Source: CAZWDL01 sp964632995 (GTDB lineage: Bacteria; Bacteroidota; Bacteroidia; Chitinophagales; Saprospiraceae). From it: 63,010 nucleotides of DNA. Of the stretch, positions 24,099-32,784 are shown in pieces. The position numbers were made by a program, and so were the translations under genes. Location: contig CAZWDL010000031.1 of the NCBI GenBank assembly GCA_964632995.1, positions 1-63,010 on the forward strand. The letters are read 5' to 3'. Numbering within the stretch: position 1 is the first letter of the stretch; each line of letters begins with the position of its first letter. Under the pieces are notes generated by a model that had not been told where the DNA came from, made no database searches, and saw nothing but the letters and a program-made list of their open reading frames with translations.

Positions 24099-25832
24099 AT
24101 GAACGCTGTCAAAAACGCCATACAATCCTATCTCGGTGAGGAGGCGCTGAAAGAGCAGTCTACCCGCGATGAGGCGCCAACCTTCTGGTTGCCGGAGAAG
24201 AAAGTGGAATCCGTATTGCGTTTTCTGAAGGAAGAGGTGGAGCAGCCCTACGCCATGCTGTACGACCTTTTCGCTATAGATGAACGGACGCGAAAGCATC
24301 GCCCGGAGGCCGGAGGGGATTTTACGGTAGTTTATCACCTGCTGTCCTTTGATCGGAACGAAGATGTCCGTCTTAAGATCGCGGTGGACGACGGTACGGA
24401 AATTACCAGCATCAGCGGCTTGTGGCCCAACGCCGACTGGTACGAGCGGGAGGTATATGACATGTTCGGTCTACGCTTTTCAGACCATCCTAACCTGCGC
24501 CGCCTGCTGATGCCGTCCACCTGGGAGGGGCATCCCCTGCGCAAGGAGCATCCGGCGCGCGCCACTGAGATGGGGCATTTTTCCCTGCCGGAAGATAAGG
24601 AGCAAAGAGAGGAACAAGCCTTGCAATTCCGTCCCGAAGAGTGGGGGATGCAACGGGAAACCGCTGATTCGGAATTCATGTTTCTCAATCTGGGGCCACA
24701 GCATCCGGGCACACACGGCGTATTGCGCCTGGTGCTTCAACTGGATGGAGAAGACATCGTCGACGTCGTTCCGGATATAGGCTTTCACCACCGCGGCGCT
24801 GAAAAGATGGGCGAGCGGCAATCCTGGCATACGTATATCCCTTACACCGACCGGGTCGACTACCTGGGCGGCGTAGTCAACAACCTGGCCTATCTGTTGC
24901 CGCTGGAACGGCTGGCCGGGATTGAAGTGCCGCCGAGGGCCCAGGTTATCCGCGTCATGCTCTGCGAGCTGTTCCGCATCGCCAGCCATCTGGTCTGGTA
25001 CGGCACCTTCGCGCAGGACGTAGGGCAGTTTTCCCCGGTATTTTACATGTTCACCGACCGCGAGAAGGTATTCGATATTATTCAGTCCATCTGCGGGGCG
25101 CGTATGCATCCCAACTGGTTTCGTATTGGTGGCGTGGCACAGGACCTGCCGGACGGCTGGGAACAGCTCGTCCGTGACTTTATCAAATATTTTCCAAAAC
25201 GATTAAAAGAGTACGATGGCCTGGTGATGAAAAACCGGATCTTCCGGGATCGCACCGTAGGTATCGGTATCTACGACACCGACGAGGCGATCGAGTGGGG
25301 CGTCACCGGCCCGGGATTGCGCGCTACCGGTTACGAATGGGACTTCCGTAAAAAGCGACCCTATTCCGGCTATGACCAGTTCGAGTTCGATATCCCCACT
25401 GGCGTCAACGGCGATTGTTACGACCGGGCTGTGGTGCGTATCGAAGAGATGCGCCAGAGCCTGCGTATCATTGAGCAATGCATTGATAAAATGCCGGACG
25501 GCGACTACAAGTCGCGCCACCCACTCACCACTCCGCCGGTAAAGAATCATACGATGCACGATATTGAAACGCTGATCAATCACTTCCTGAACGTCAGCTG
25601 GGGCCCCGTTATTCCAGCCGGCGAAGCCACGCAGATCATTGAAGCGACTAAAGGCGCTAACAGCTATCACCTGATCAGTGACGGCAATACCTCCGCTTAC
25701 CGGACCCGTATCCGGACCCCCTCGTTTCCGCATATTCAAATGACGCCCTTTATCAGCCGCGGCTATACCGTGGCCGACCTGCTGGCGATCCTGGGCAGTA
25801 TCGATTACGTGCTGGCGGATGTAGACAGATAA
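24099..25832 (+). CDS. nuoCD: NADH-quinone oxidoreductase fused subunits C/D
   Basis: 577 aa with NuoC (about 1-170) joined to NuoD (about 190-577) by a short linker, as in Escherichia coli. The NuoC part has WYEREVYDMFGLRF and HPLRKEHPARATE. The NuoD part starts EFMFLNLGPQHPGTHGVLR and has PDIGFHHRGAEKMGERQSW. The NuoD His (GPQHPGTHG) and Tyr near the quinone pocket are in place. The start is preceded by a three-codon frame, ATG AAG CTA TGA (24091-24102), that overlaps the true ATG at 24099; this may affect initiation. The gap to nuoB is 60 bp. Confidence 0.97.
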   Translation: MNAVKNAIQSYLGEEALKEQSTRDEAPTFWLPEKKVESVLRFLKEEVEQPYAMLYDLFAIDERTRKHRPEAGGDFTVVYHLLSFDRNEDVRLKIAVDDGTEITSISGLWPNADWYEREVYDMFGLRFSDHPNLRRLLMPSTWEGHPLRKEHPARATEMGHFSLPEDKEQREEQALQFRPEEWGMQRETADSEFMFLNLGPQHPGTHGVLRLVLQLDGEDIVDVVPDIGFHHRGAEKMGERQSWHTYIPYTDRVDYLGGVVNNLAYLLPLERLAGIEVPPRAQVIRVMLCELFRIASHLVWYGTFAQDVGQFSPVFYMFTDREKVFDIIQSICGARMHPNWFRIGGVAQDLPDGWEQLVRDFIKYFPKRLKEYDGLVMKNRIFRDRTVGIGIYDTDEAIEWGVTGPGLRATGYEWDFRKKRPYSGYDQFEFDIPTGVNGDCYDRAVVRIEEMRQSLRIIEQCIDKMPDGDYKSRHPLTTPPVKNHTMHDIETLINHFLNVSWGPVIPAGEATQIIEATKGANSYHLISDGNTSAYRTRIRTPSFPHIQMTPFISRGYTVADLLAILGSIDYVLADVDR

Positions 25833-25924
25833 AGGATCAAGTGGAGGAACGCCCGGCAGCACTACTAACACTCCAATAAAGAGTTAACACCTCGAGCACC
25901 GAATTAATTAATCGCTAAAAACAC

Positions 25925-26389
25925 ATGCTTACCGACGAAGAAAAACGCCTGATCGAATCCCACGCCGCTGATTATCCGCGACGGCGGGCGGCCTGCATCG
26001 AGGGGCTGAAGGTGATACAGGAAAAGCGGGGCTGGGTGTCGGATGAGGCCATCGACGAATTGGCCGCCTTCCTGGACATGTCGCCTCATGAGCTGGATTC
26101 CGTCGCCACCTTTTACAACCTGATCTTCCGCCGTCCGGTCGGGCGCCACGTCATCTTGCTGTGCGACAGCATCAGCTGCTGGGTGATGGGCTACGAAAGG
26201 CTCGTGGATCACCTGCAGAAAAGGCTGGGCATCGGCTTCGGGGAGACGAGCGACGACGATCGCTTTACCCTGCTGCCCATCTGCTGCCTGGGCGCCTGCG
26301 ACCACGCCCCCGTGCTGATGATCGACGAAGATCTTCACCGGGATCTGACGATAGAAAAACTGGACGAGATTCTGGAAAAGTATACTTGA
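25925..26389 (+). CDS. nuoE: NADH-quinone oxidoreductase subunit E
   Basis: 154 aa. Thioredoxin-fold subunit holding the [2Fe-2S] cluster N1a. Ligand pairs are CDSISC (residues 80 and 85) and CCLGAC near 120-125. The stretch RFTLLPICCLGACDHAP is very close to what I recall of the enterobacterial protein. The gap to nuoCD is 92 bp and the gap to nuoF is 2 bp. Confidence 0.95.
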   Translation: MLTDEEKRLIESHAADYPRRRAACIEGLKVIQEKRGWVSDEAIDELAAFLDMSPHELDSVATFYNLIFRRPVGRHVILLCDSISCWVMGYERLVDHLQKRLGIGFGETSDDDRFTLLPICCLGACDHAPVLMIDEDLHRDLTIEKLDEILEKYT

Positions 26390-26391
26390 AA

Positions 26392-27669
26392 ATGGAAAAA
26401 CCGCTGACGCAATATATCGACCTGGATCGCGGACCGCTTTCTTTAAAAGATTACGAGAAGACGGGGGGCTACGAGGCGCTGCGAGAAGTGTTGGGAAAAA
26501 CGGATCCGGAAAAGGTCACGGAGATCGTTCAGGAATCCAACCTGCGGGGACGGGGCGGCGCCGGCTTTAACACGGGCATGAAGTGGAGCTTCGTCCCGAT
26601 GGGGGAGAATGCGCCGAAGGAAAAGTACCTCATCGCCAATGCCGATGAAATGGAGCCCGGCACCTTCAAAGACCGTCTGCTGATGGAGGGCAATCCGCAT
26701 CAGTTGATCGAAGGAATGATCCTGGCGGCCTACGCTATTCAGGCGCCGACGGCTTATATCTTTTTACGCTGGGCTTACAAAAAATCGGCGCAGGCGCTCC
26801 GCAAAGCCATGGCGGAAGCCCGGGAGGCCGGCTATCTGGGAGAGAATATTCTCAATTCGGGTTTCCATATGGAAATGCGGCTCCACATCAGTGTAGGACG
26901 CTACATGGCCGGGGAGGAAACAGGACTGCTCAACGCGCTGGAAGGCCGCCGGGCCACTCCCCGCTCGAAGCCTCCCTTCCCGCAGGCCAGCGGCCTCTTC
27001 GGAAAACCGACCATCGTCAATAATGTGGAGACCCTGGTCAACGTGCCTCATATCCTGAAAAACGGCGCTGACTGGTTCAAAAAACTGAGCCGTACCGATG
27101 ACGGCGGCACCAAAATCTACGGCGCCAGCGGCCGCGTCAATACGCCCGGCGCCTGGGAGCTGCCCATGGGCGCCACCCTAAGAGAAATACTGGAAGAACA
27201 GGCCGGCGGCATGTACGAAGGCTACCAATTCCGCGGCGCACTGCCCGGCGGCGCCTCCACCGACTTTCTGACCGAAGAGCACCTCGATGTGCCGATGGAT
27301 TACGATCAGATGATGGAGGCCGGCAGCCGGCTCGGTACAGGCTGTATTATCGTTCTGGACGATAATACCTGTCCGGTGGCTTTCGTCCACAACCTGCAGC
27401 GCTTCTTTTCCCACGAATCCTGCGGCTGGTGCACGCCCTGCCGGGAGGGGCTGCCGCGCGTAGCCCGCATCCTGCAGGCTATTGAGCGGGGACAGGGAAA
27501 ACCGGAAGACCTCGATATCCTGGATTTTCATACGGATTTCCTGGGTATGGGAAACACTTATTGCGCCCTGGCGCCCGGCGCGATGGAACCGCTGCAAAGC
27601 GCCCTGAAGTACTTCCGCGAGGACTTTGAGGCGCATATTGAGCAGCAAAGCTGTCCCTATCAAGGGTGA
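26392..27669 (+). CDS. nuoF: NADH-quinone oxidoreductase subunit F
   Basis: 425 aa. Binds NADH, FMN and cluster N3. The flavin/NADH motif is RGRGGAGFNTGMKW, with GRYMAGEETGLLNALEG. N3 ligands are Cys344, Cys347, Cys350 (ESCGWCTPC) and Cys391 (NTYCALAPGA). The ATG at 26392 lies 2 bp after the nuoE stop. The same frame is open upstream inside nuoE, but that part is not NuoF-like. Followed by a 7-bp-period repeat at 27679-27713. Confidence 0.96.
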   Translation: MEKPLTQYIDLDRGPLSLKDYEKTGGYEALREVLGKTDPEKVTEIVQESNLRGRGGAGFNTGMKWSFVPMGENAPKEKYLIANADEMEPGTFKDRLLMEGNPHQLIEGMILAAYAIQAPTAYIFLRWAYKKSAQALRKAMAEAREAGYLGENILNSGFHMEMRLHISVGRYMAGEETGLLNALEGRRATPRSKPPFPQASGLFGKPTIVNNVETLVNVPHILKNGADWFKKLSRTDDGGTKIYGASGRVNTPGAWELPMGATLREILEEQAGGMYEGYQFRGALPGGASTDFLTEEHLDVPMDYDQMMEAGSRLGTGCIIVLDDNTCPVAFVHNLQRFFSHESCGWCTPCREGLPRVARILQAIERGQGKPEDLDILDFHTDFLGMGNTYCALAPGAMEPLQSALKYFREDFEAHIEQQSCPYQG

Positions 27670-27678
27670 AGAAGGACG

Positions 27679-27713
27679 TCTGAAATCTGGCATCTAAAAT
27701 CTGACATCTATCA
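27679..27713. repeat. 7-bp-period repeat between nuoF and nuoG
   Basis: Five heptamers in a row: TCTGAAA, TCTGGCA, TCTAAAA, TCTGACA, TCTATCA. It fills almost the whole nuoF-nuoG gap and ends 4 bp before the nuoG start. Confidence 0.85.
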
Positions 27714-27716
27714 ATT

Positions 27717-30404
27717 ATGGCAAAACTGCACATCGACGGAAAAGAACACGAGACTAGCGAAGGGAAGAACATCCTGGAAGCCTGCCTCTCCCTAGGCTAT
27801 GACCTGCCCTATTTCTGCTGGCATCCCGCTATGGGCTCGGTGGGGTCCTGCCGGCAGTGTGCTGTTTTGAAATATGAGGATGCGGACGACGAGCAGGGGC
27901 AGCTCATCATGTCATGTATGGAGCCTGTCAAAGAAGAAACCTTTATATCGATAGAAAAGGACCGGGCAAAGGATTTTCGCCGCCAAATCGTGGAGAGCCT
28001 GATGCTCAACCATCCCCACGATTGCCCCACTTGCGACGAAGGTGGCGAGTGCCACCTGCAGGATATGACGGTGATGGCCGGACACAATTATCGAAGAAAC
28101 CGCTTTAATAAGCGCACCTACCGCAATCAGTACCTCGGCCCCTTTATCAACCACGAGATGAATCGTTGTATTCAGTGCTACCGCTGCGTGCGCTTTTACA
28201 AGGATTACGCCGGCGGCGATGATCTCGAAGTGCTCGGCCCACACTCCCACCTCTATTTCGGTCGCCGCGAGGAGGGAACACTGCAGAGTGAATTCAGCGG
28301 CAACCTGGCCGAGGTTTGCCCGACAGGCGTTTTTACCGATAAAACGCTCAAGCAGCACTATACCCGCAAATGGGACCTGACCACGGCTCCCTCCGTTTGC
28401 CACCAGTGCAGTCTCGGCTGCAACATTATTGCCGGCGAGCGCTACGGGACACTGCGCCGGATACGCTCCCGCTATAACGGTGACGTGAACGGCTACTTCA
28501 TCTGCGACCGGGGCCGCTTCGGCTACCAGTTTGTCAACAGTGAAAACCGGCCCCGGCAATGCCAGGTGCAGGAGGAGGGAAACTGGGAAAGCCTCGCTCC
28601 GGAAGAGGGGGTGGAAAAAGCCGCAAGCTGGATCCGGGATAGCAAGGTAGTGATTGGCATCGGATCGCCGCGCGCGCCGCTCGAGTCCAACTTTGCCCTG
28701 CAGCAACTGGTGGGTACGGAAAACTTTTACTCCGGCATGAGCCGCAAGGACCACGAACTGACCCAACTGGCGCTCGAAAAACTGCAGAAGCTGCCGGTTC
28801 GCTCCCCTTCCCTGAAAGAGATCGAAAAATGTGACGCCGTACTGGTGCTGGGAGAAGACCTGACCAACACGGCGCCGATGATGGCGCTGGCCCTGCGGCA
28901 GGCGCTGCGCCGGAAGCATTTCGATATTGCAAAAAAGATCGGGATCAACGAATGGGACGACTTTGCCGTGCGCGAAGCGGCGCAGGATAACCGCAGCCCA
29001 CTGTTCCTGGCGATGCCCTATGCAACGAAACTCGATGAGATAGCCGAGGCCGTTTTTCGAAACGCTCCCCGGGAAATTGCCCGCCTGGGCTACGCTGTAG
29101 CGGCCCGGCTGGACGAGGAGGCGCCGCCGGTGGAAGGACTATCCCAAGCGGCCGATGAGCTGGCCTCGCAGATTGCGGAAGTCCTGTCAGAAGCCGAGCG
29201 CCCGCTCATTATTGCCGGTACCAGCCTGCAGGACCGGCACTTGATTGCAGCTGCCGGCAATGTGGCTTTTGCTTTAAGTAAAAAGAAAGAAAAACCCCGC
29301 CTGGCCTACGTGCTCCCGGAAGCCAATGCAGCCGGACAGATACTGCTGAATGCCCGTCCGCCGGAGCGTATTCCGGAGGGCGCAACCTTCGTCTTGCTGG
29401 AAAACGATTTGTTCCGGCGCATGCCCGCACCGGAGGCCATCCGCCTGCTGGAAAATGCCGGCCGGGTGATCGCCCTGGATCACACGCGCCACGCTTCCCT
29501 GGAGCAGGCCGGGCTGGTCTTTCCCGCCGGCGCCTTCGCTGAATCCGACGGGACCCTGGTCAACAATGAAGGGCGGGCGCAGCGCTTCTACCAGGTGTAC
29601 GTTCCCGGGTTCGATATCCGGGAAAGCTGGCGCTGGCTGAAGCTTATCGGCGCGGCACTGGGTCAGGAGCCTTTTCAAGAGTGGAATTCTCTTGCCGGTA
29701 TTACAGCCTCCCTGGCGGCGGAGAAGGCAGTCTTTCAGGGCATCGATACCCTGACGCCCGGGCCTGACTTCCGCATAGCAGGGCAAAAAATACCGCGGCA
29801 GCCGCATCGCTACAGCGGGCGCACCGCTATGCACGCCGACCGGACGATGGACGAGCCCACCCCGCCGGCCGACCCCGATTCCCCGCTCAGTTTTTCGATG
29901 GAGGGGTACTTCGGTGAACCGCCCTCCTCGGTCATTCCCTTCTTCTGGTCGCCGGGATGGAATTCCGAGCAGGCGATCAATAAATATCAAATCGAAGTAG
30001 GCGGCGCCCTCCACAACGGCGATCCGGGGCGGCGCCTGATAGCGCCCGCTTCTCCTGAGGGCAACTATGAACAGGATGTTCCGCCGGTCTGGTCGCCCAA
30101 AGAAAAACACACGGCATTGCCCATCCACCATATTTTTGGATCGGAAGAGACCAGCGCCCGCGGTGACGCCGTTCAGGAGCGAAGCGCCGAGCTGTATGTC
30201 GCCCTGGGTAAAAAGGATGCTGAAGAGCTGAGGCTGGAGCAGGGGCGGGAAGTCCAACTGGAAAGTACACAGTGGCGCCGGAAATTGCCTCTGAAAATTT
30301 TGCCGGAACTGCCGGAAGGACTGGTCGGATTGCCGTACGGCCTGCCGGGAATGGAATATTTTGAAGCGGAGGATCCGGTTGTCATCAAAAAAACAACATC
30401 ATGA
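27717..30404 (+). CDS. nuoG: NADH-quinone oxidoreductase subunit G
   Basis: 895 aa. Iron-sulphur subunit carrying clusters N1b (Cys34, 45, 48, 67), N5 (His99, Cys103, 106, 112), N4 (Cys151, 154, 157, 201) and the extra N7 (Cys228, 231, 235, 263; C-x2-C-x3-C-x27-C). These positions match those I recall for the E. coli protein. The molybdopterin-oxidoreductase-like C-terminal half is complete, including QPHRYSGRTAM and FFWSPGWNSEQA. N7 is known from only some complex I lineages. The stop overlaps the nuoH start as ATGA. Confidence 0.97.
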   Translation: MAKLHIDGKEHETSEGKNILEACLSLGYDLPYFCWHPAMGSVGSCRQCAVLKYEDADDEQGQLIMSCMEPVKEETFISIEKDRAKDFRRQIVESLMLNHPHDCPTCDEGGECHLQDMTVMAGHNYRRNRFNKRTYRNQYLGPFINHEMNRCIQCYRCVRFYKDYAGGDDLEVLGPHSHLYFGRREEGTLQSEFSGNLAEVCPTGVFTDKTLKQHYTRKWDLTTAPSVCHQCSLGCNIIAGERYGTLRRIRSRYNGDVNGYFICDRGRFGYQFVNSENRPRQCQVQEEGNWESLAPEEGVEKAASWIRDSKVVIGIGSPRAPLESNFALQQLVGTENFYSGMSRKDHELTQLALEKLQKLPVRSPSLKEIEKCDAVLVLGEDLTNTAPMMALALRQALRRKHFDIAKKIGINEWDDFAVREAAQDNRSPLFLAMPYATKLDEIAEAVFRNAPREIARLGYAVAARLDEEAPPVEGLSQAADELASQIAEVLSEAERPLIIAGTSLQDRHLIAAAGNVAFALSKKKEKPRLAYVLPEANAAGQILLNARPPERIPEGATFVLLENDLFRRMPAPEAIRLLENAGRVIALDHTRHASLEQAGLVFPAGAFAESDGTLVNNEGRAQRFYQVYVPGFDIRESWRWLKLIGAALGQEPFQEWNSLAGITASLAAEKAVFQGIDTLTPGPDFRIAGQKIPRQPHRYSGRTAMHADRTMDEPTPPADPDSPLSFSMEGYFGEPPSSVIPFFWSPGWNSEQAINKYQIEVGGALHNGDPGRRLIAPASPEGNYEQDVPPVWSPKEKHTALPIHHIFGSEETSARGDAVQERSAELYVALGKKDAEELRLEQGREVQLESTQWRRKLPLKILPELPEGLVGLPYGLPGMEYFEAEDPVVIKKTTS

Positions 30405-31348
30405 GCAACGGAGCAATGGTCGGAATTATCGTCGGCGTACTGGTGGTGATGCTCTCTACTGCAGCGGGGCTGATCTGGCTGGAGCGCCGCCTGCTGGGAC
30501 TGTGGCAGGACCGGCTGGGGCCGAATCGCGTCGGGCCCCTGGGTTTATTACAACCACTGGCCGATGTGATCAAGCTCATGTTCAAAGAAGACTGGATACC
30601 GCCTTTCGCCGATAAGCCTATTTATGTTTTGGCGCCGGCCATCGTGACTATTACCGCCCTGTTGGGTTTTGCTATCATTCCCTTCGCGCCGGGTATAGTT
30701 GTAGCCGACCTGAACATAGGGGTGCTGTTCTTTCTGGCCATGTCGGCCCTGGGAGTATACAGCATTGTGCTGGGTGGCTGGGCTTCCAACAACAAATATG
30801 CTCTGCTGGGGGCTATGCGCGGCGCGGCGCAGGTGATTACTTACGAAGTGTTTATGGGGATTTCCTTGCTGGGTGTGGTCATGATAAGCGGCAGTTTCAA
30901 CCTGCAGGAGATTGTGGTGGCGCAACGCGGCATGTGGAACGTCGTGCCCCAGTTCATCGGCTTCGTTATCTTCTTTATCGCCGGGGTAGCCGAAACCCAC
31001 CGCCTTCCCTTTGATATACCGGAAGCGGAGAGCGAGCTGGTTGCCGGTTATCACTCGGAGTATTCGGGGATGAAGTTCGGCCTCTTTTTCGTAGGGGAAT
31101 ACCTGGGTATCACCCTGATTTCGGCCTTCACCGTGGCGCTTTTTCTGGGCGGCTGGCTGGGACCGGCCTGGTTGCCGGGTATCGTCTGGTTTTTGCTCAA
31201 GATGTTTCTCATCATTCTGGTCTTTATCCTTCTGCGGGCCTCATTGCCGCGCCCCCGCTACGATCAGCTGATGGGGTACGGATGGAAGATATTGCTACCA
31301 CTGGCTTTACTAAATCTGTTAGTGACGGGGTGGATTTTATTAAGTTGA
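30401..31348 (+). CDS. nuoH: NADH-quinone oxidoreductase subunit H
   Basis: 315-aa membrane subunit with eight TM helices that forms the quinone tunnel. Signatures: QDRLGPNRVGPLGLLQPLAD and GVAETHRLPFDIPEAESELV. The amphipathic loop with SEYSGMKFGLFF is present. ATGA overlap with nuoG; 43-bp gap to nuoI containing a small GGTTG/CAACC hairpin. Confidence 0.97.
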   Translation: MSNGAMVGIIVGVLVVMLSTAAGLIWLERRLLGLWQDRLGPNRVGPLGLLQPLADVIKLMFKEDWIPPFADKPIYVLAPAIVTITALLGFAIIPFAPGIVVADLNIGVLFFLAMSALGVYSIVLGGWASNNKYALLGAMRGAAQVITYEVFMGISLLGVVMISGSFNLQEIVVAQRGMWNVVPQFIGFVIFFIAGVAETHRLPFDIPEAESELVAGYHSEYSGMKFGLFFVGEYLGITLISAFTVALFLGGWLGPAWLPGIVWFLLKMFLIILVFILLRASLPRPRYDQLMGYGWKILLPLALLNLLVTGWILLS

Positions 31349-31391
31349 AAATCGCAGGGTTGCGTCAACCGAGAATCGAAAACAGAGCACC

Positions 31392-31907
31392 ATGCTAAGT
31401 ATACTACGATCAATGTGGATAGCTTTCAGTCATCTTTTCAAAAAGAAGGTGACGGTGGAGTACCCCGACGAGCAGGTAGAGTTGCCGCCGCGCTACCGGG
31501 GCAGAATCATCCTGTCACGAGACCCCGACGGGGGTGAGCGTTGCGTCGGTTGCTATCTCTGTGCGGTTGCTTGTCCGGTAGACTGCATCTCTCTGCAGGC
31601 GACGGAGGACGAGCACGGCCGCCGTTACCCGGAATTTTTCCGGATCAACTTTTCGCGCTGCATTTACTGTGGATACTGCGAAGAAGCTTGCCCGACCTAC
31701 GCCATACAACTGATCCCCGACGTGGAGATGAGCGAATACCGTCGCGAAAATTTGGTCTATGAAAAAGAGGACCTGCTGATCGACGGCGAAGGCAAATACC
31801 ACGGCTACAACTACTGGAAGGTGTCGGGTATGGCCATCGAAGATAAAGACAAGGGCGAGTCCGAAAGAGAGGATCCGCCGATTGATTTCAAAAGCCTGAT
31901 GCCCTGA
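31392..31907 (+). CDS. nuoI: NADH-quinone oxidoreductase subunit I
   Basis: 171 aa. Ferredoxin-like subunit with clusters N6a and N6b: Cys51-54-57-61 (CVGCYLCAVACP) and Cys90-93-96-100 (CIYCGYCEEACP). It starts with the amphipathic helix SMWIAFSHLFKK that seats it on the membrane arm. The C-terminal tail is acidic. One base separates it from nuoJ. Confidence 0.97.
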   Translation: MLSILRSMWIAFSHLFKKKVTVEYPDEQVELPPRYRGRIILSRDPDGGERCVGCYLCAVACPVDCISLQATEDEHGRRYPEFFRINFSRCIYCGYCEEACPTYAIQLIPDVEMSEYRRENLVYEKEDLLIDGEGKYHGYNYWKVSGMAIEDKDKGESEREDPPIDFKSLMP

Positions 31908-31908
31908 T

Positions 31909-32442
31909 ATGGTCGCCACCTTCTACATATCCGCCGCTATTGCCTTATTGACCACCGCGCTGGCCATCACGCGCCTGCATGCGGTGTATGCCTTGCTCAA
32001 CCTCATCGTTTCGCTGCTGGCGATTGCGGTAGTGTTTTTCGTTATCGGCGCACCGCTGGTGGCGGCCCTGGAAGTCATTATCTACGCCGGCGCCATCATG
32101 GTGCTGTTCATTTTCGTCATTATGATGCTCAACCTGGGAGAGGAAACGGCGCAGTGGGAAAGACAATTGCTGCAGCCTCGTATCTGGGTGCTGCCCTCCC
32201 TGCTCACATTGGTGCTCTTTGTGGAAATGGTCTATCTGCTGGCGATAGATACCGGCGAGGCGCTGACCACGGTTAGGGAAGTTGCCCCCTCAACCGTCGG
32301 AGCAAGTCTTTTCGGACCCTACCTGCTCGCCGTGGAAATGGCGGCCTTTTTGCTGATGGCGGGCATCGTGGGTGCTTATCATATCGGGCGGCGGGAGAAG
32401 CAGGTGCAGCACCGTTATTTACAGAAGGAAAAAGAAGGATGA
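31909..32442 (+). CDS. nuoJ: NADH-quinone oxidoreductase subunit J
   Basis: 177 aa, five TM helices. The conserved TM3 region is EVIIYAGAIMVLFIFVIMML, which undergoes the pi-bulge change during coupling. It has a charged C-terminal tail (RREKQVQHRYLQKEKEG). The stop overlaps nuoK's ATG. Confidence 0.95.
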   Translation: MVATFYISAAIALLTTALAITRLHAVYALLNLIVSLLAIAVVFFVIGAPLVAALEVIIYAGAIMVLFIFVIMMLNLGEETAQWERQLLQPRIWVLPSLLTLVLFVEMVYLLAIDTGEALTTVREVAPSTVGASLFGPYLLAVEMAAFLLMAGIVGAYHIGRREKQVQHRYLQKEKEG

Positions 32443-32747
32443 TGGAAATCCCCCTGGAACACGGTCTGATACTCGCAATCGCTCTCTTTCTACTGGGGCT
32501 GACGGGCCTGCTGATACGGCGGAACATCGTCTTTATGCTGCTGTCCATTGAAATAATGCTCAATGCCGCCGGTTTGGCCTTTGTACTCGGGGGCGCCCGC
32601 TGGGCCTTGCCCGACGGGCAGGTCATGTTTCTTTTCATTCTGGCGATGACGGCCGCCGAAGTATCGGTAGGACTGGCGCTCATCCTCAAGATATTTCAGA
32701 AGTACCGGACGCTGGATACGGATGAGATGGACAAGATGAGGGAATAG
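32439..32747 (+). CDS. nuoK: NADH-quinone oxidoreductase subunit K
   Basis: 102 aa, three TM helices. The buried Glu is in LLSIEIMLNAAGL, with a second in MTAAEVSVGLALIL, both part of the proton path. The N-terminus has two consecutive Met codons. The stop TAG is the start of a 7-bp-period repeat (32741-32768). Confidence 0.96.
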   Translation: MMEIPLEHGLILAIALFLLGLTGLLIRRNIVFMLLSIEIMLNAAGLAFVLGGARWALPDGQVMFLFILAMTAAEVSVGLALILKIFQKYRTLDTDEMDKMRE

Positions 32748-32768
32748 GAAATAAGAAATAGGAAATGC
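32741..32768. repeat. 7-bp-period repeat after nuoK
   Basis: GGAATAG/GAAATAA/GAAATAG/GAAATGC in succession. Same heptamer family as at 3996-4030. In both places the repeat contains the stop codon of the preceding frame. Confidence 0.8.
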
Positions 32769-32784
32769 TCAAACGATCAGAACC

